A DNA stretch of 59,921 bases from a virus, in IMG/VR virus record IMGVR_UViG_3300047386_000320, positions 1-59,921 of that record. One strand, written 5' to 3'. Every line of letters starts with the position of its first letter. Within the stretch, counting starts at the first letter, position 1. The notes beneath the pieces are model-generated. The model ran no database searches, was not told the DNA's origin, and was given only the letters and a program-made list of their open reading frames with translations. The translations under genes and the position numbers were made by a program. Below are positions 40,428 to 49,500 of the stretch, one piece after another.

Positions 40428-40826
40428 ATGCCACGCGTTAGAGGTAAGAGATATCCCTATACAGCAGCCGGGAAAAAGGCAGCTGCTAAAGCGGCTAAGA
40501 AGCCCGCTAACCCACGAGCTAGAGCAGCAGCAAGTCGTAAAGCAGCAGCAGCTAAAAAGCCTGCAGCGACTACGCCACGCGCTACTAACCTCAAAAAGAC
40601 AGCTTCAGCAGATGGAAGCACAGCCACTTACAAGAATTCCAATCGACGTGCCCAAGCCTCTAGCAAGGTTACAGGCGGCGTTAAGACCAAAGCCGGTACT
40701 TACAACGTCTACGGAAAGAAAACTTCAGCGGCAAAGAATTTCAGATCAGCTTTCGCAGACGCGAAAAAAGCTGGTTACAAGACCTTCACTTGGGAAGGTA
40801 AGAAGTACAGCACAAAAACTAAATAG
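40428..40826 (+). CDS. Basic Ala/Lys-rich head protein
   Basis: A 132-aa histone-H1-like protein. The N-terminal half is Ala/Lys repeats (AAGKKAAAKAAKKPANPRA), the C-terminal half a small domain ending YKTFTWEGKKYSTKTK, which I recall from marine phage proteins encoded after the capsid. GGAG 9 nt before ATG 40428. Possibly packaged DNA-binding or head decoration protein. Confidence 0.75.
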   Translation: MPRVRGKRYPYTAAGKKAAAKAAKKPANPRARAAASRKAAAAKKPAATTPRATNLKKTASADGSTATYKNSNRRAQASSKVTGGVKTKAGTYNVYGKKTSAAKNFRSAFADAKKAGYKTFTWEGKKYSTKTK

Positions 40827-40840
40827 ATAGGACTTTAATC

Positions 40841-41218
40841 ATGAAGATTGTTAGCAAGACAGACTTATATGTAGCGACAACTTGGGGTGCATGTATTCGG
40901 ATGAAGATGGGCGAACCCATCGAGGTTAGTGAGGCCCTTGGCACACTAGCCATCCAAGCCGGTGCAGAGGTTTACAACCCAAATAATGTTGAGCACGAAT
41001 TACCCGAAGAGGCTGTCTTTGAAGAGGTTGTTGAGGAAGAAGAAAGTTCTGTTGACCCAGAAGTAGTGGAAGCTCTTCAGAAGCTAATTGAAGAGGCTGA
41101 TCCTAATTCATTTAAAGGCGACGGCAATCCGAAAGCTGCCGTTTTAAACAAAATGCTAGGTCGCACCGTACGCGCTGATGAACGAGAAGCTGCGTGGGAA
41201 ATAGCACTAAATTCATAG
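40841..41218 (+). CDS. Hypothetical head protein
   Basis: A 125-aa acidic protein. The N-terminal domain (KTDLYVATTWGACIRMKMGE) resembles small head-completion proteins; after a Glu-rich linker the C-terminal part is DPNSFKGDGNPKAAVLNKML, a motif in short phage head proteins. Between capsid and connector genes, so likely head-associated. Confidence 0.7.
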   Translation: MKIVSKTDLYVATTWGACIRMKMGEPIEVSEALGTLAIQAGAEVYNPNNVEHELPEEAVFEEVVEEEESSVDPEVVEALQKLIEEADPNSFKGDGNPKAAVLNKMLGRTVRADEREAAWEIALNS

Positions 41219-41227
41219 GTACACATT

Positions 41228-41920
41228 ATGGCAGTGACAGTAGATAGCGTAATAGATCGAGTACAAACCGTACTCCAAGATACGACAGGCGTTAGATGGC
41301 CTGTTACATCCGAACTTGTTTTGTGGATTAACGACGCTCAGCGCGAGATTGCACTGCTAAAACCAGATGCCTCTGCGGCAAATGAGACGGTCACACTGGT
41401 TGCTGGAACTAAGCAAGCAATACCAACCGGCGGCAACCGACTGCTTAAAGTAGTTCGAAATATGTCAGCTGCCTCTGGTGGTGATGGCAGACGCTCTGTT
41501 CGTTTGGTAGACCGTGAAGTACTCGACGCACAAACACCCGACTGGCACGACCCGAATGTAAGTGGTGATGCATCACACTCGAACGTCGTTAAACATTACT
41601 TGTATGACGAGTCTAACCCCCGCAATTTTTATGTTTATCCAGGTGTTCAGGGAGATGCTTATCTCGAGATTATTTTCTCGGCTAACCCAGCAACTGTAAG
41701 CGAAGGGGACAACCTTTCTATACCTGACATCTTCGCTAACGCTGTTCTTAACTACGTTCTTTACATGGCTTACATGAAAGACGCGGAGTTTGCTGGAAAC
41801 GCAACACGAGCATCGTCTCACTACCAGATATTTACGGCTTCGGTAACGGGTAAGGCACAGATTGATGCCATTACTAACCCTAACCAAGAGCGAAGACCAC
41901 AAGTTCCAACTATGGGGTAA
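41228..41920 (+). CDS. Head-tail adaptor (DUF6682-like)
   Basis: A 230-aa protein; N-terminal VIDRVQTVLQDTTGVRWP and LVLWINDAQREIALLKPDA are typical of podovirus adaptors that dock under the portal. Later segments GGNRLLKVVRN and YVYPGVQGDAYLEIIFSA give the beta-rich middle, and LNYVLYMAYMKDAEFAGN the helical C-terminal part. Expected as a dodecameric ring below the portal. Confidence 0.82.
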   Translation: MAVTVDSVIDRVQTVLQDTTGVRWPVTSELVLWINDAQREIALLKPDASAANETVTLVAGTKQAIPTGGNRLLKVVRNMSAASGGDGRRSVRLVDREVLDAQTPDWHDPNVSGDASHSNVVKHYLYDESNPRNFYVYPGVQGDAYLEIIFSANPATVSEGDNLSIPDIFANAVLNYVLYMAYMKDAEFAGNATRASSHYQIFTASVTGKAQIDAITNPNQERRPQVPTMG

Positions 41921-41923
41921 AAC

Positions 41924-42610
41924 ATGACGACTTCATATGAATCGTTGTTACCTGAGATCTTGCCAATGGTGGCAGGCTGTCCCGACACGTTAGTTGAGAA
42001 CAACATTCGTGCGGCGGTTATTGAGTTCTGCGAGAAGACTGGTGCATACCAAGCTGAACTAGATCCAGTAACCACTGTGGGCGGCATCTACGAGTATGAC
42101 CTCGATGCCCCCAGCCAGACCTCAGTCCACAAGATCATGTGGGCAAGCCATCAAGGTAAAGACTTAGAGCCAATTTCGACTACGTTGCTCGAGCAGAGAG
42201 TGCCGAAGTGGCGTGATGCAGACAATCGCACCACACCTAAATACTTTGTGAAGCAGAGCCCAAGCACTGTTTGGTTAGTACCTGTACCAAACGTCACTGA
42301 AGCATCGAGCACGATCTTTAGAGTACAGCTTAAGCCTACTCACACATCGACTGCTTGCGACGACGCAATCATGTCTGATTACCGAGACACAATTGTTAAT
42401 GGTGCGCTTTTTAGATTGCTACGGATTCCTAATAAGGACTGGTCAGATCTATCTGGTGCACAGATTTACGCAGCTGCATTTGCTGAAGGTGTTCGCAATG
42501 CCGAGCTGAGAGCTAAACAGGCTGATACAGCCGTTGCTAGGAAGGTTACTTATGGTGGATTACGCCACAGATCAAGACACGCTAAACGAGGGTGGAGAAC
42601 ATCCTACTGA
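41924..42610 (+). CDS. Head-tail connector/adaptor, second ring
   Basis: A 228-aa protein with N-terminal ILPMVAGCPDTLVENNIRAA and IEFCEKTGAYQAELDP, a beta-rich middle (VWLVPVPNV) and a helical C-terminus (YAAAFAEGVRNAELRAKQA) ending in a basic tail. Follows the first adaptor at 3 nt, as such pairs usually do. Nozzle or connector ring by position. Confidence 0.78.
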   Translation: MTTSYESLLPEILPMVAGCPDTLVENNIRAAVIEFCEKTGAYQAELDPVTTVGGIYEYDLDAPSQTSVHKIMWASHQGKDLEPISTTLLEQRVPKWRDADNRTTPKYFVKQSPSTVWLVPVPNVTEASSTIFRVQLKPTHTSTACDDAIMSDYRDTIVNGALFRLLRIPNKDWSDLSGAQIYAAAFAEGVRNAELRAKQADTAVARKVTYGGLRHRSRHAKRGWRTSY

Positions 42611-43007
42611 GCCTAGGCTCGCAGACATACGCCAAGAATGGGCGTGGGTCAAAGAAGGTATTGAAGAGGTACTAGTAGAGCAACCACAGCTCACTTACAG
42701 ACCTGAAGATATCTACGCACAGTGTGTAAATGGTGACGCTCTTCTATGGGTAGCCCCTGAAGGTTTTGTAGTCAGCTCAGGGTTTAAAGACGAGTTTAAC
42801 GATAAGTCTACGTTTCTCATCTGGATAGCCTGGGCTAAGCAAAGAGGTCAGAACTGCGCTGTTAAGTACTACGACTTCTTTGCCAAAAACGCAGCAGAAG
42901 CTGGGTACGACAAGATTGAAACGAGGACTGCCGTCTCACAGGTAGAACGATATTTACTAAGTGATGGATGGCGTAAAGAGGCAGTAATTTTTACGAGAGA
43001 ACTGTAA
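42552..43007 (+). CDS. GNAT-like protein
   Basis: A 151-aa protein with start ATG 42552 (AGGAAGG upstream). The C-terminal 90 residues (LLWVAPEGFVVSSGFKDEF, LIWIAWAKQRGQNCAVKYYD, AEAGYDKIETRTAVSQVERYLLSDGW) follow the GNAT acetyltransferase layout, as in the T7-type internal virion protein A gene group. May be an acetyltransferase or a structural relic. Overlaps the connector gene by 59 bp. Confidence 0.7.
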   Translation: MVDYATDQDTLNEGGEHPTEPRLADIRQEWAWVKEGIEEVLVEQPQLTYRPEDIYAQCVNGDALLWVAPEGFVVSSGFKDEFNDKSTFLIWIAWAKQRGQNCAVKYYDFFAKNAAEAGYDKIETRTAVSQVERYLLSDGWRKEAVIFTREL

Positions 43008-43591
43008 TGGGAAGCAAACCTAAAAAATCAGAGTACAAGCCTACCGAAGCAGAGAAAACCTCTGCTGCAGTGGCTATGGCTGAGTACAAGACTTTCAAAA
43101 AGAAGTATGACCCTCTGCTTCAAAAGATGAGAGATCAGTCGAAGAGCGACGACCCACAGAAGATCCTTCGTGGGCGCGCTAATGCAGACACAATGCAAGC
43201 CCTTACAGAGAATCAAACATACCGAGGCACTCAGGCGAATGACCTCTCTAGTGATATGTCGAAGGCATATCTAGGTCAGATGGGTCAGGCCACAGCGCAA
43301 GGCCTAGGTATACAAAACCAAGCAAAAACGAATGTGCTTGGTATTGCACGAAAACAAGCGGGCGACGCCCAGTCCGGCATGGCACAAGCATCTCGTTTAG
43401 CAACGTCTGAAGCTTTAACGCGAGCGAAGGCGAAGCAAGATGTCCGCGCAGCAAAAGCCGCCGCTATTGGTGAAATTGCTGGGTCGGCTATGAGTGCTGC
43501 ATCAGGTAACAACGCGTCGGGCACAAACGCATTTGGTGACGGGAAGTTTGGTGACTTTATGAAGAACTTCTCTAAGAACGTAAACGGGTAG
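43007..43591 (+). CDS. Internal virion / ejection protein
   Basis: A 194-aa Ala/Gln-rich helical protein (MGQATAQGLGIQNQAKTNV; IGEIAGSAMSAASGNNASG). ATG overlaps the upstream stop. The glycine-zipper-like region (GEIAGSAMSAASG) and its place before two larger internal proteins suggest an ejected membrane-active protein. Confidence 0.72.
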   Translation: MGSKPKKSEYKPTEAEKTSAAVAMAEYKTFKKKYDPLLQKMRDQSKSDDPQKILRGRANADTMQALTENQTYRGTQANDLSSDMSKAYLGQMGQATAQGLGIQNQAKTNVLGIARKQAGDAQSGMAQASRLATSEALTRAKAKQDVRAAKAAAIGEIAGSAMSAASGNNASGTNAFGDGKFGDFMKNFSKNVNG

Positions 43592-43600
43592 AGGTTCGGT

Positions 43601-44521
43601 ATGGAAGAAGAAGAGAAGTTACTAAGCGGCAACGAGTGGAGATACCACAAAGACGGAACCCGTACGCAAGATGTAAAACAGAGACGCGTTGGTAGGCATG
43701 CCCACCTAAATGCTAGTAGGCAGAGCAAATACAAAAAACGGTACGACAAAAATCGGGCCGCTGTTCAGGCAAAATATGACAAAGACAATTATGGGTTAGA
43801 GCAAGTTAGCGACCCAGATAAGGCGTACGCAGCAATTACTCGCGGCGAGTACATTGATTTTAAAGATAACTACGGCCAGTTCGAAGACGATCTAATTAAG
43901 TTGGCTCAGAGCGATACCCGTCTAATCGATCAAGCCCGAGAAGATTCAGCCCAAGCCACTACTTTGATGAGTGAGGTTGCGAATAGATCTAACTCTCGGT
44001 ATGGCGCTCACCTTACCCCGGCTCAGATGGAACAGCAACAACGTGCACTTACTCGAGGTACAACACTGGGTACGGTGCAATCGGTAAATGACGCTCGGAT
44101 CGCTCAGAAAGAGACCAACCAGCGAACCATCACTGACCTAATCAATATTGGGCAAGGTGTTAATCGCACCTCTCAGTCTCAGATGGGTCAGGCAGCAGCC
44201 GATGCTACAGCCAGAAAGAATGCTTACGAACAAGCACGTGCTGCACACAAAGCACAGACTTACTCAACTGTTGGCTCACTTGCTGGCAGCGCAATCATGG
44301 CGTTTGCGTTCTTGAGTGATGCGAGAGCTAAACAGAATGTTAAGAAGGTTGGCGTGAGTCCGAAGGGCGTCAACATTTATGAATACAACTACGTTGGCAG
44401 TAAAGAGCGTTATCAAGGCGTTATGGCGCACGAAGTCCCCTGGGCGGTAGTTAAGCGCAAAGGAGACTTTGATTTGGTGGACTACTCGAAAGTCGATGTA
44501 AAACTGAAAAAGGTAGCTTGA
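43601..44521 (+). CDS. Internal virion protein with S74-like C-terminus
   Basis: A 306-aa protein. Basic N-terminus, long helical middle with QMEQQQRALTRGTTLG, a hydrophobic glycine segment (TVGSLAGSAIMAFAFL) near 230, then SDARAKQNVKKVGVSPKGVN, YEYNYVGSKERYQGVMAHEV. The last 65 residues match the start of the Peptidase_S74/endosialidase chaperone fold (compare SDERLKENIKVIEE in the fibre gene at 54627) but are short. An S74-like end is unusual on an ejected protein. Confidence 0.75.
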   Translation: MEEEEKLLSGNEWRYHKDGTRTQDVKQRRVGRHAHLNASRQSKYKKRYDKNRAAVQAKYDKDNYGLEQVSDPDKAYAAITRGEYIDFKDNYGQFEDDLIKLAQSDTRLIDQAREDSAQATTLMSEVANRSNSRYGAHLTPAQMEQQQRALTRGTTLGTVQSVNDARIAQKETNQRTITDLINIGQGVNRTSQSQMGQAAADATARKNAYEQARAAHKAQTYSTVGSLAGSAIMAFAFLSDARAKQNVKKVGVSPKGVNIYEYNYVGSKERYQGVMAHEVPWAVVKRKGDFDLVDYSKVDVKLKKVA

Positions 44522-44522
44522 T

Positions 44523-46508
44523 ATGAGTTTTCTTGCTGGTTTAACTAAAGGGGCAGCTAGGGCAAATTCTTTTGGCGACCAAATGCGCCTCGAAGAATAC
44601 CGAAATCAAATGGCTGGAATTGCCCAATCTGAAGAAGACCGCAAGGCACTTGAAGCTACTGCAGATCAACGCTTTCAGTTGGGAGAGGCTAACGACTGGT
44701 ATACAGACGATAGAAAGAGCCTTAATGATAATTTTACTAACTCTTTAAGAGCTGACGATGGCAACGCAAAGACGTTTGCTCTTGATGTTCTTAATGATGC
44801 AGGCATCGTTGCGGGCGGCGGTAAAATCACGAATCTCGTTTATGACAAGGATCAAGACGGCTTTAGAGCTTCTGTTGTAAACCCTGATGGCAGTAAAGGA
44901 GCGATCACTGATGGAGGTTCAAATGAAGCCGGTGCAGAGACCACCTTCATACCAGCAGATCAAGTTTCTAAATTAGCTACTGAGTTTTATCGATCCGATG
45001 TTGTAGCCAACACTTCTCTCTTCGACATGAACGAATATAACGCTGCTCGAGACATGGTTATGAATGGGCAGAGAGTTCGTGAGATCGATCTCGATGCGGC
45101 TCGAATCGGTAATCTGCAATCGGTACTAACTAACTTCTCAGACAACCCTGTTGCAAAGCGCGAGATAACTGGCGTTATTGCGAGTGCTGAAACAGACGAA
45201 GAGAAAGACGAGGTTATCGAGGAGATAGCCAAAGACAACAACATACCAATTGTCCCCACACAAGGCCTAACGAGCACATCTAATACTGATGGTGAGTCTA
45301 ACGACAAAGCAGATCGTATTGCTGAGCTCGAAGCTAAGCTAAAAGCTGACAAGTATATGAAGAGCCGAGCCGGTATTAAGCGACGAGGGCAAGACGAAGC
45401 TGAGTTAGACCAACTTAAAGCTGATCCTGTGGGCGACAAAGAAACAGAGCTTCAAGCACTAAGAGATAAAAAAGTACCTAACCGCCGTATGGAGGCGCAG
45501 AGACAACGAGACATACAACGCACCCAGGGCGAGCTTAGAGAGATGAAAGGCGAAGGTCTCGAGAAAAATGAAGTAGCTAAACCTGTCGTTGAAGCGTCAA
45601 ACGAAGCTGTTGCAGCTGAGTTCGATAATGTCACCGAGCTTCTAAAGGACAAGAGCCCTCAAGAAGTTGCCCAGATGTTTAAGAACGGCGAAGTATTCCT
45701 ATCAGAGCAAGCTCGAAGAGACCTCGCTAAAGACCTACAGGGCAGCATCAAAGACCTCACTGATCTACGCGGGCAAACACTTGAGAAGCGTAATCTTGCG
45801 ATGGTCGCTTTGATGGCAACAACAGACAACGCAACTGTAGAAGCCAACCTAGTTAAGAACTTCACCAACATGAATGAAACGGGTGTGGCGACGATGACTG
45901 CCGATCAGTTGGCAGACAACATGCGATTGCAGTCTCAGCACCTCGATAGGTTGAAGCAGCAAGCTGAAAAAACAGATGATGCACAGTTCCAAAAGGCTGT
46001 GGGCGTAGCTACAAATGTTTACGAATCAACCTTTAAAATCATTGAAGGAAACGACAATGATATTGATGGTGATACAGCTCAACAGATATTGGCATCTCCA
46101 GCAGTTAATAAAGGCATCGCTAATCTTGATGGCTACAAGCCCGGCTCAAATTCTTACACTGCAATTATGAAGCAGCTAAACGCCTCTCTTAGCCAAGCTA
46201 TTGCTGGCTTTGCAGCAGAAGAGGAAGGCGGGTTTAAAGAGACGTTGGAGAGCTTCTTCAGAGGCGATGTTGACTACCTGAATACAGACTCACAGGACTT
46301 CTTCTTAGCTCGCGTTGTGTTTGATAAGGCGACAGGTGGAGTCCAGTACATCAAGCCACCAACGCAAGATGGTGAGGGCAACATGCAAGTTAGTGTACTT
46401 GATGAAGCTGTTGACCTAGATCTAATTAAAAACAAAAACTCTGCTGCTTACCGAATGATTGTTAAAGCGGCAAAAGCCAATAGCAAGCTGTACGGCTATG
46501 GGGGATAA
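44523..46508 (+). CDS. Large internal virion protein
   Basis: A 661-aa acidic, helical protein in the position of the T7 gp15 / P22 gp20 class. Stretches of coiled coil (DRIAELEAKLKADKYMKSRA; RQRDIQRTQGELREMKGEG; RRDLAKDLQGSIKDLTDLRG). No enzymatic motif seen. Starts 1 nt after the previous gene and 2 nt before the giant internal protein. Likely ejected with it into the host envelope. Confidence 0.75.
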   Translation: MSFLAGLTKGAARANSFGDQMRLEEYRNQMAGIAQSEEDRKALEATADQRFQLGEANDWYTDDRKSLNDNFTNSLRADDGNAKTFALDVLNDAGIVAGGGKITNLVYDKDQDGFRASVVNPDGSKGAITDGGSNEAGAETTFIPADQVSKLATEFYRSDVVANTSLFDMNEYNAARDMVMNGQRVREIDLDAARIGNLQSVLTNFSDNPVAKREITGVIASAETDEEKDEVIEEIAKDNNIPIVPTQGLTSTSNTDGESNDKADRIAELEAKLKADKYMKSRAGIKRRGQDEAELDQLKADPVGDKETELQALRDKKVPNRRMEAQRQRDIQRTQGELREMKGEGLEKNEVAKPVVEASNEAVAAEFDNVTELLKDKSPQEVAQMFKNGEVFLSEQARRDLAKDLQGSIKDLTDLRGQTLEKRNLAMVALMATTDNATVEANLVKNFTNMNETGVATMTADQLADNMRLQSQHLDRLKQQAEKTDDAQFQKAVGVATNVYESTFKIIEGNDNDIDGDTAQQILASPAVNKGIANLDGYKPGSNSYTAIMKQLNASLSQAIAGFAAEEEGGFKETLESFFRGDVDYLNTDSQDFFLARVVFDKATGGVQYIKPPTQDGEGNMQVSVLDEAVDLDLIKNKNSAAYRMIVKAAKANSKLYGYGG

Positions 46509-46510
46509 GC

Positions 46511-49500
46511 GTGGACGAAACCCTAGAGGCATTCTACGCCGCTAACCTAGACGGATCAGCTGCTCAAGATAGCTCTGTTGAAGTTGATGACTCTGACCCT
46601 ACTATGGGTGAGGCATTTCAACAGGGCATGGAGGCTGGTGCTGCAGGCGTTTCTTCATCACTTGATTACTTTCAGGCACTGGCTGGGACACTAGTCGGTA
46701 ACGAGGAGTACGCCCAGGAGAAAGTCGAAGACGCAAGGGCTCGTGAAAGTAGGGCGGCTCTGGCGGTAGGTAATCTCGAGACCTTTGGCGAGGCTGTAGA
46801 CAACCCATCAATAACCGGTGCGTTTGCTCAGATAGCTAAGCTCGGCGGTATGGGTGTTCCCTCTCTTATTTCTAGCATCGCAACACTTGGTATTGGTGGG
46901 GCTATAGGTCGAGGTGTAGGTGGTCACGCTGCTAAGAAGATTGTTAGAGAATCAATGGAGAAAGTGGCAAAAGGTGAAGCCACTCCTGATGAAACTGACA
47001 TCGCACAACTAGCATTCCAGATAGCTAAAAAGAAACGTGTGGGGACTAAGGTCGGTGCTTACGCTGGTGCTACCACATCGGAATATCCAATGATGGCCGG
47101 TGAGAACTTTGGTGAAGCACTCGGTGCTGGCCAAGAGATGAACCAAGCAACTGCACTGCGCTCAGCTGCAGTTGCTATACCCCAGACAGCTGTGGGCGTA
47201 GGTACAGAAGCAGCCCTCCTTAAAATGATTGGTAAGCAAGCTGCGAAGAAAGCACCAAGCAGCGACTCAATTTTAGGGCAGCTAGCAAAGAATATTGGTA
47301 GCACAGGCGGTAAAGGTTTCCTAATGGAAGGTACGTCTGAGTATCTTCAGTCTGAGATGGCCATACAGAATAGAAAGAGCTACGACGAGACTTACTCTGA
47401 TGAAGAGGCAATGCTTCGTCGAGCAGAGTCATTTATTGCAGGCGGTATTATCGGCGGCGGTGCTGGTGGAGTGGGTGGCGTCCTCGCTACAGGTGCTCAG
47501 AACTTAGGCACTGCTAAAGAGAAAACCCAGAGAATTATGGATAAGGCTCGCGACTATGTAGATAAAGGTCGAGAGCAGAAGGTTAGTGACGATATTGATG
47601 CAGAGGAGAGCACAGCGTCTCCCACTGAACAGCCAGACTTATTTGATGACTTGGCGAGTCAAGCAGCAACGGACAACGAACCATCCACCACGGATGACGG
47701 GCCAACAGTACGCAACATGGATATACCTGTTGAAGTACAAGAAGCCTTTCAGAACGAGAATCAAGACGGGCAACAAGAGTTAGACCTTGGCCCTGAGACT
47801 GTTGAAGTAGCTACAGGTACACCTAAGAGTGATCCAAACCGAACCTTCGATAACACAACTGAAGCCAGAGAGAACTTCCAAGACCAGTTTGGTGAGATAA
47901 ATTGGAACGACCCATTCTACGCTGGCATGAATGAATCATTCCTCAACAATGTAGCTGACAGTCAGCGCAATAACCCCAATGTTGAAATCAACATTAAGCA
48001 AGATGAAGATGGCAAGTATGTAGCTACTTTTGAAGACAAGCCTGCTGACCCACTAGATGAAAGTAAAGATGGCGTAATCAGAACGCTGCTTGATGCCGCC
48101 GATTCTAAATTCAAGTCGGGTGCATTCCTTGTGACACCTGATGGCAAACGACGTCCCATGAATCTAGCTTCTTTAACCACTGCTGGTAAGAAGCTGCTAG
48201 CTAGTCGTGGTGATGACATCTATAGCGACGATGACCTAGAAGGCGCAAGACGAGGACTAAGCACGTTCCTCGGTGACATGATGCTGGCCGATACAGGGTA
48301 TGACATCGAGATAGGTGGCAAATCTATCTTCGAGATTGATGCCGACAAACCACTACGTACTCAGATCGATGCTGAATACGTTATGGGCGCACGAATTGAT
48401 GATAGTGACGTAACACTCAATGAAGTGTTACAGCCTGAACAAGACACGGTAAAGCCAGTTGAGTACACCGTAGAGGGTACTGAGCGTGGTGGCTCACCTT
48501 TCAAGTTTAAGTTTAAAGATCGACAAGAGGCGTTGAACGCAGCAGCTGAAGCCAGGGCACGTGGCGCGACTGTTGATATTAAAAAGTCTAGAGAATATAA
48601 CGACCCAACCTTTAATGAAGATGACACAGTAGAAGGTGAGCTTGGTAGTGTCGATGAAGGCACAAGAATGCGTGAGCAAGATATCTTCGATGAAGATGGT
48701 CAGCCAATACCTAAGACTCGACTAAACATCGAGGACAACCCTAAGAGTCAGAACCGATCTCGTGGCCGCAACAACCGTGAGACCAACACTCGACGCAAGG
48801 CTACATTCTTACCTGTTAACTACCCAACCGGCTCACTAGGTAAAATTGCCGATCAGGTGATCGCACAAGTAAACCGCGTACTGAAGTTTAAGAAGTCGGT
48901 GACTGCACTAGGCGTGAAAGAACTTGATGGTATGACCGAGCAGCAGATCAAAGAGATGTTCGGAGATGCCAGGGTCGGCGCGCTTGTTTACGAGCAGTAT
49001 CAGCAGCTAAAAAATAATCCTAACGCTATGGGTAGATATATTAGCTTTGCTAATTCACACCTAATCATCGTCGATAACTCGAAGGGTAATGACCTACAAA
49101 CAGCACTGGTTGCAGCGCATGAACTAGGTCACGCGCTATTCAATGAGGAGATGGACAACTCGTTAGAGCGCAACGCTGTTCGACGCAAGATGTTAGAAGC
49201 GTACGACAAGTCTGACGCTAAGAAAGATGGCTTGGACTTCGAGGAGTGGTTTGCTGATCAGACTGCTATCTGGGCAAAGGCTCTGTTCTTCAAAGAGAAG
49301 AAGGCAGCTGCCGGTATTGTGCAGCGTGTATTCAAACAACTCGCTGAGAAGATGCTGAAGTTGTGGAAAGCTGTTACTCCATCACTACAACGTCGCTTCG
49401 CAAAAGAACGTCGCTCAGACGCCTTCACAGACTTTATCGACAACACCGTAGCAGCATCACGTGAGAACCGATCTCTTGATGAAGCAGCGGGCGTGTCTGA

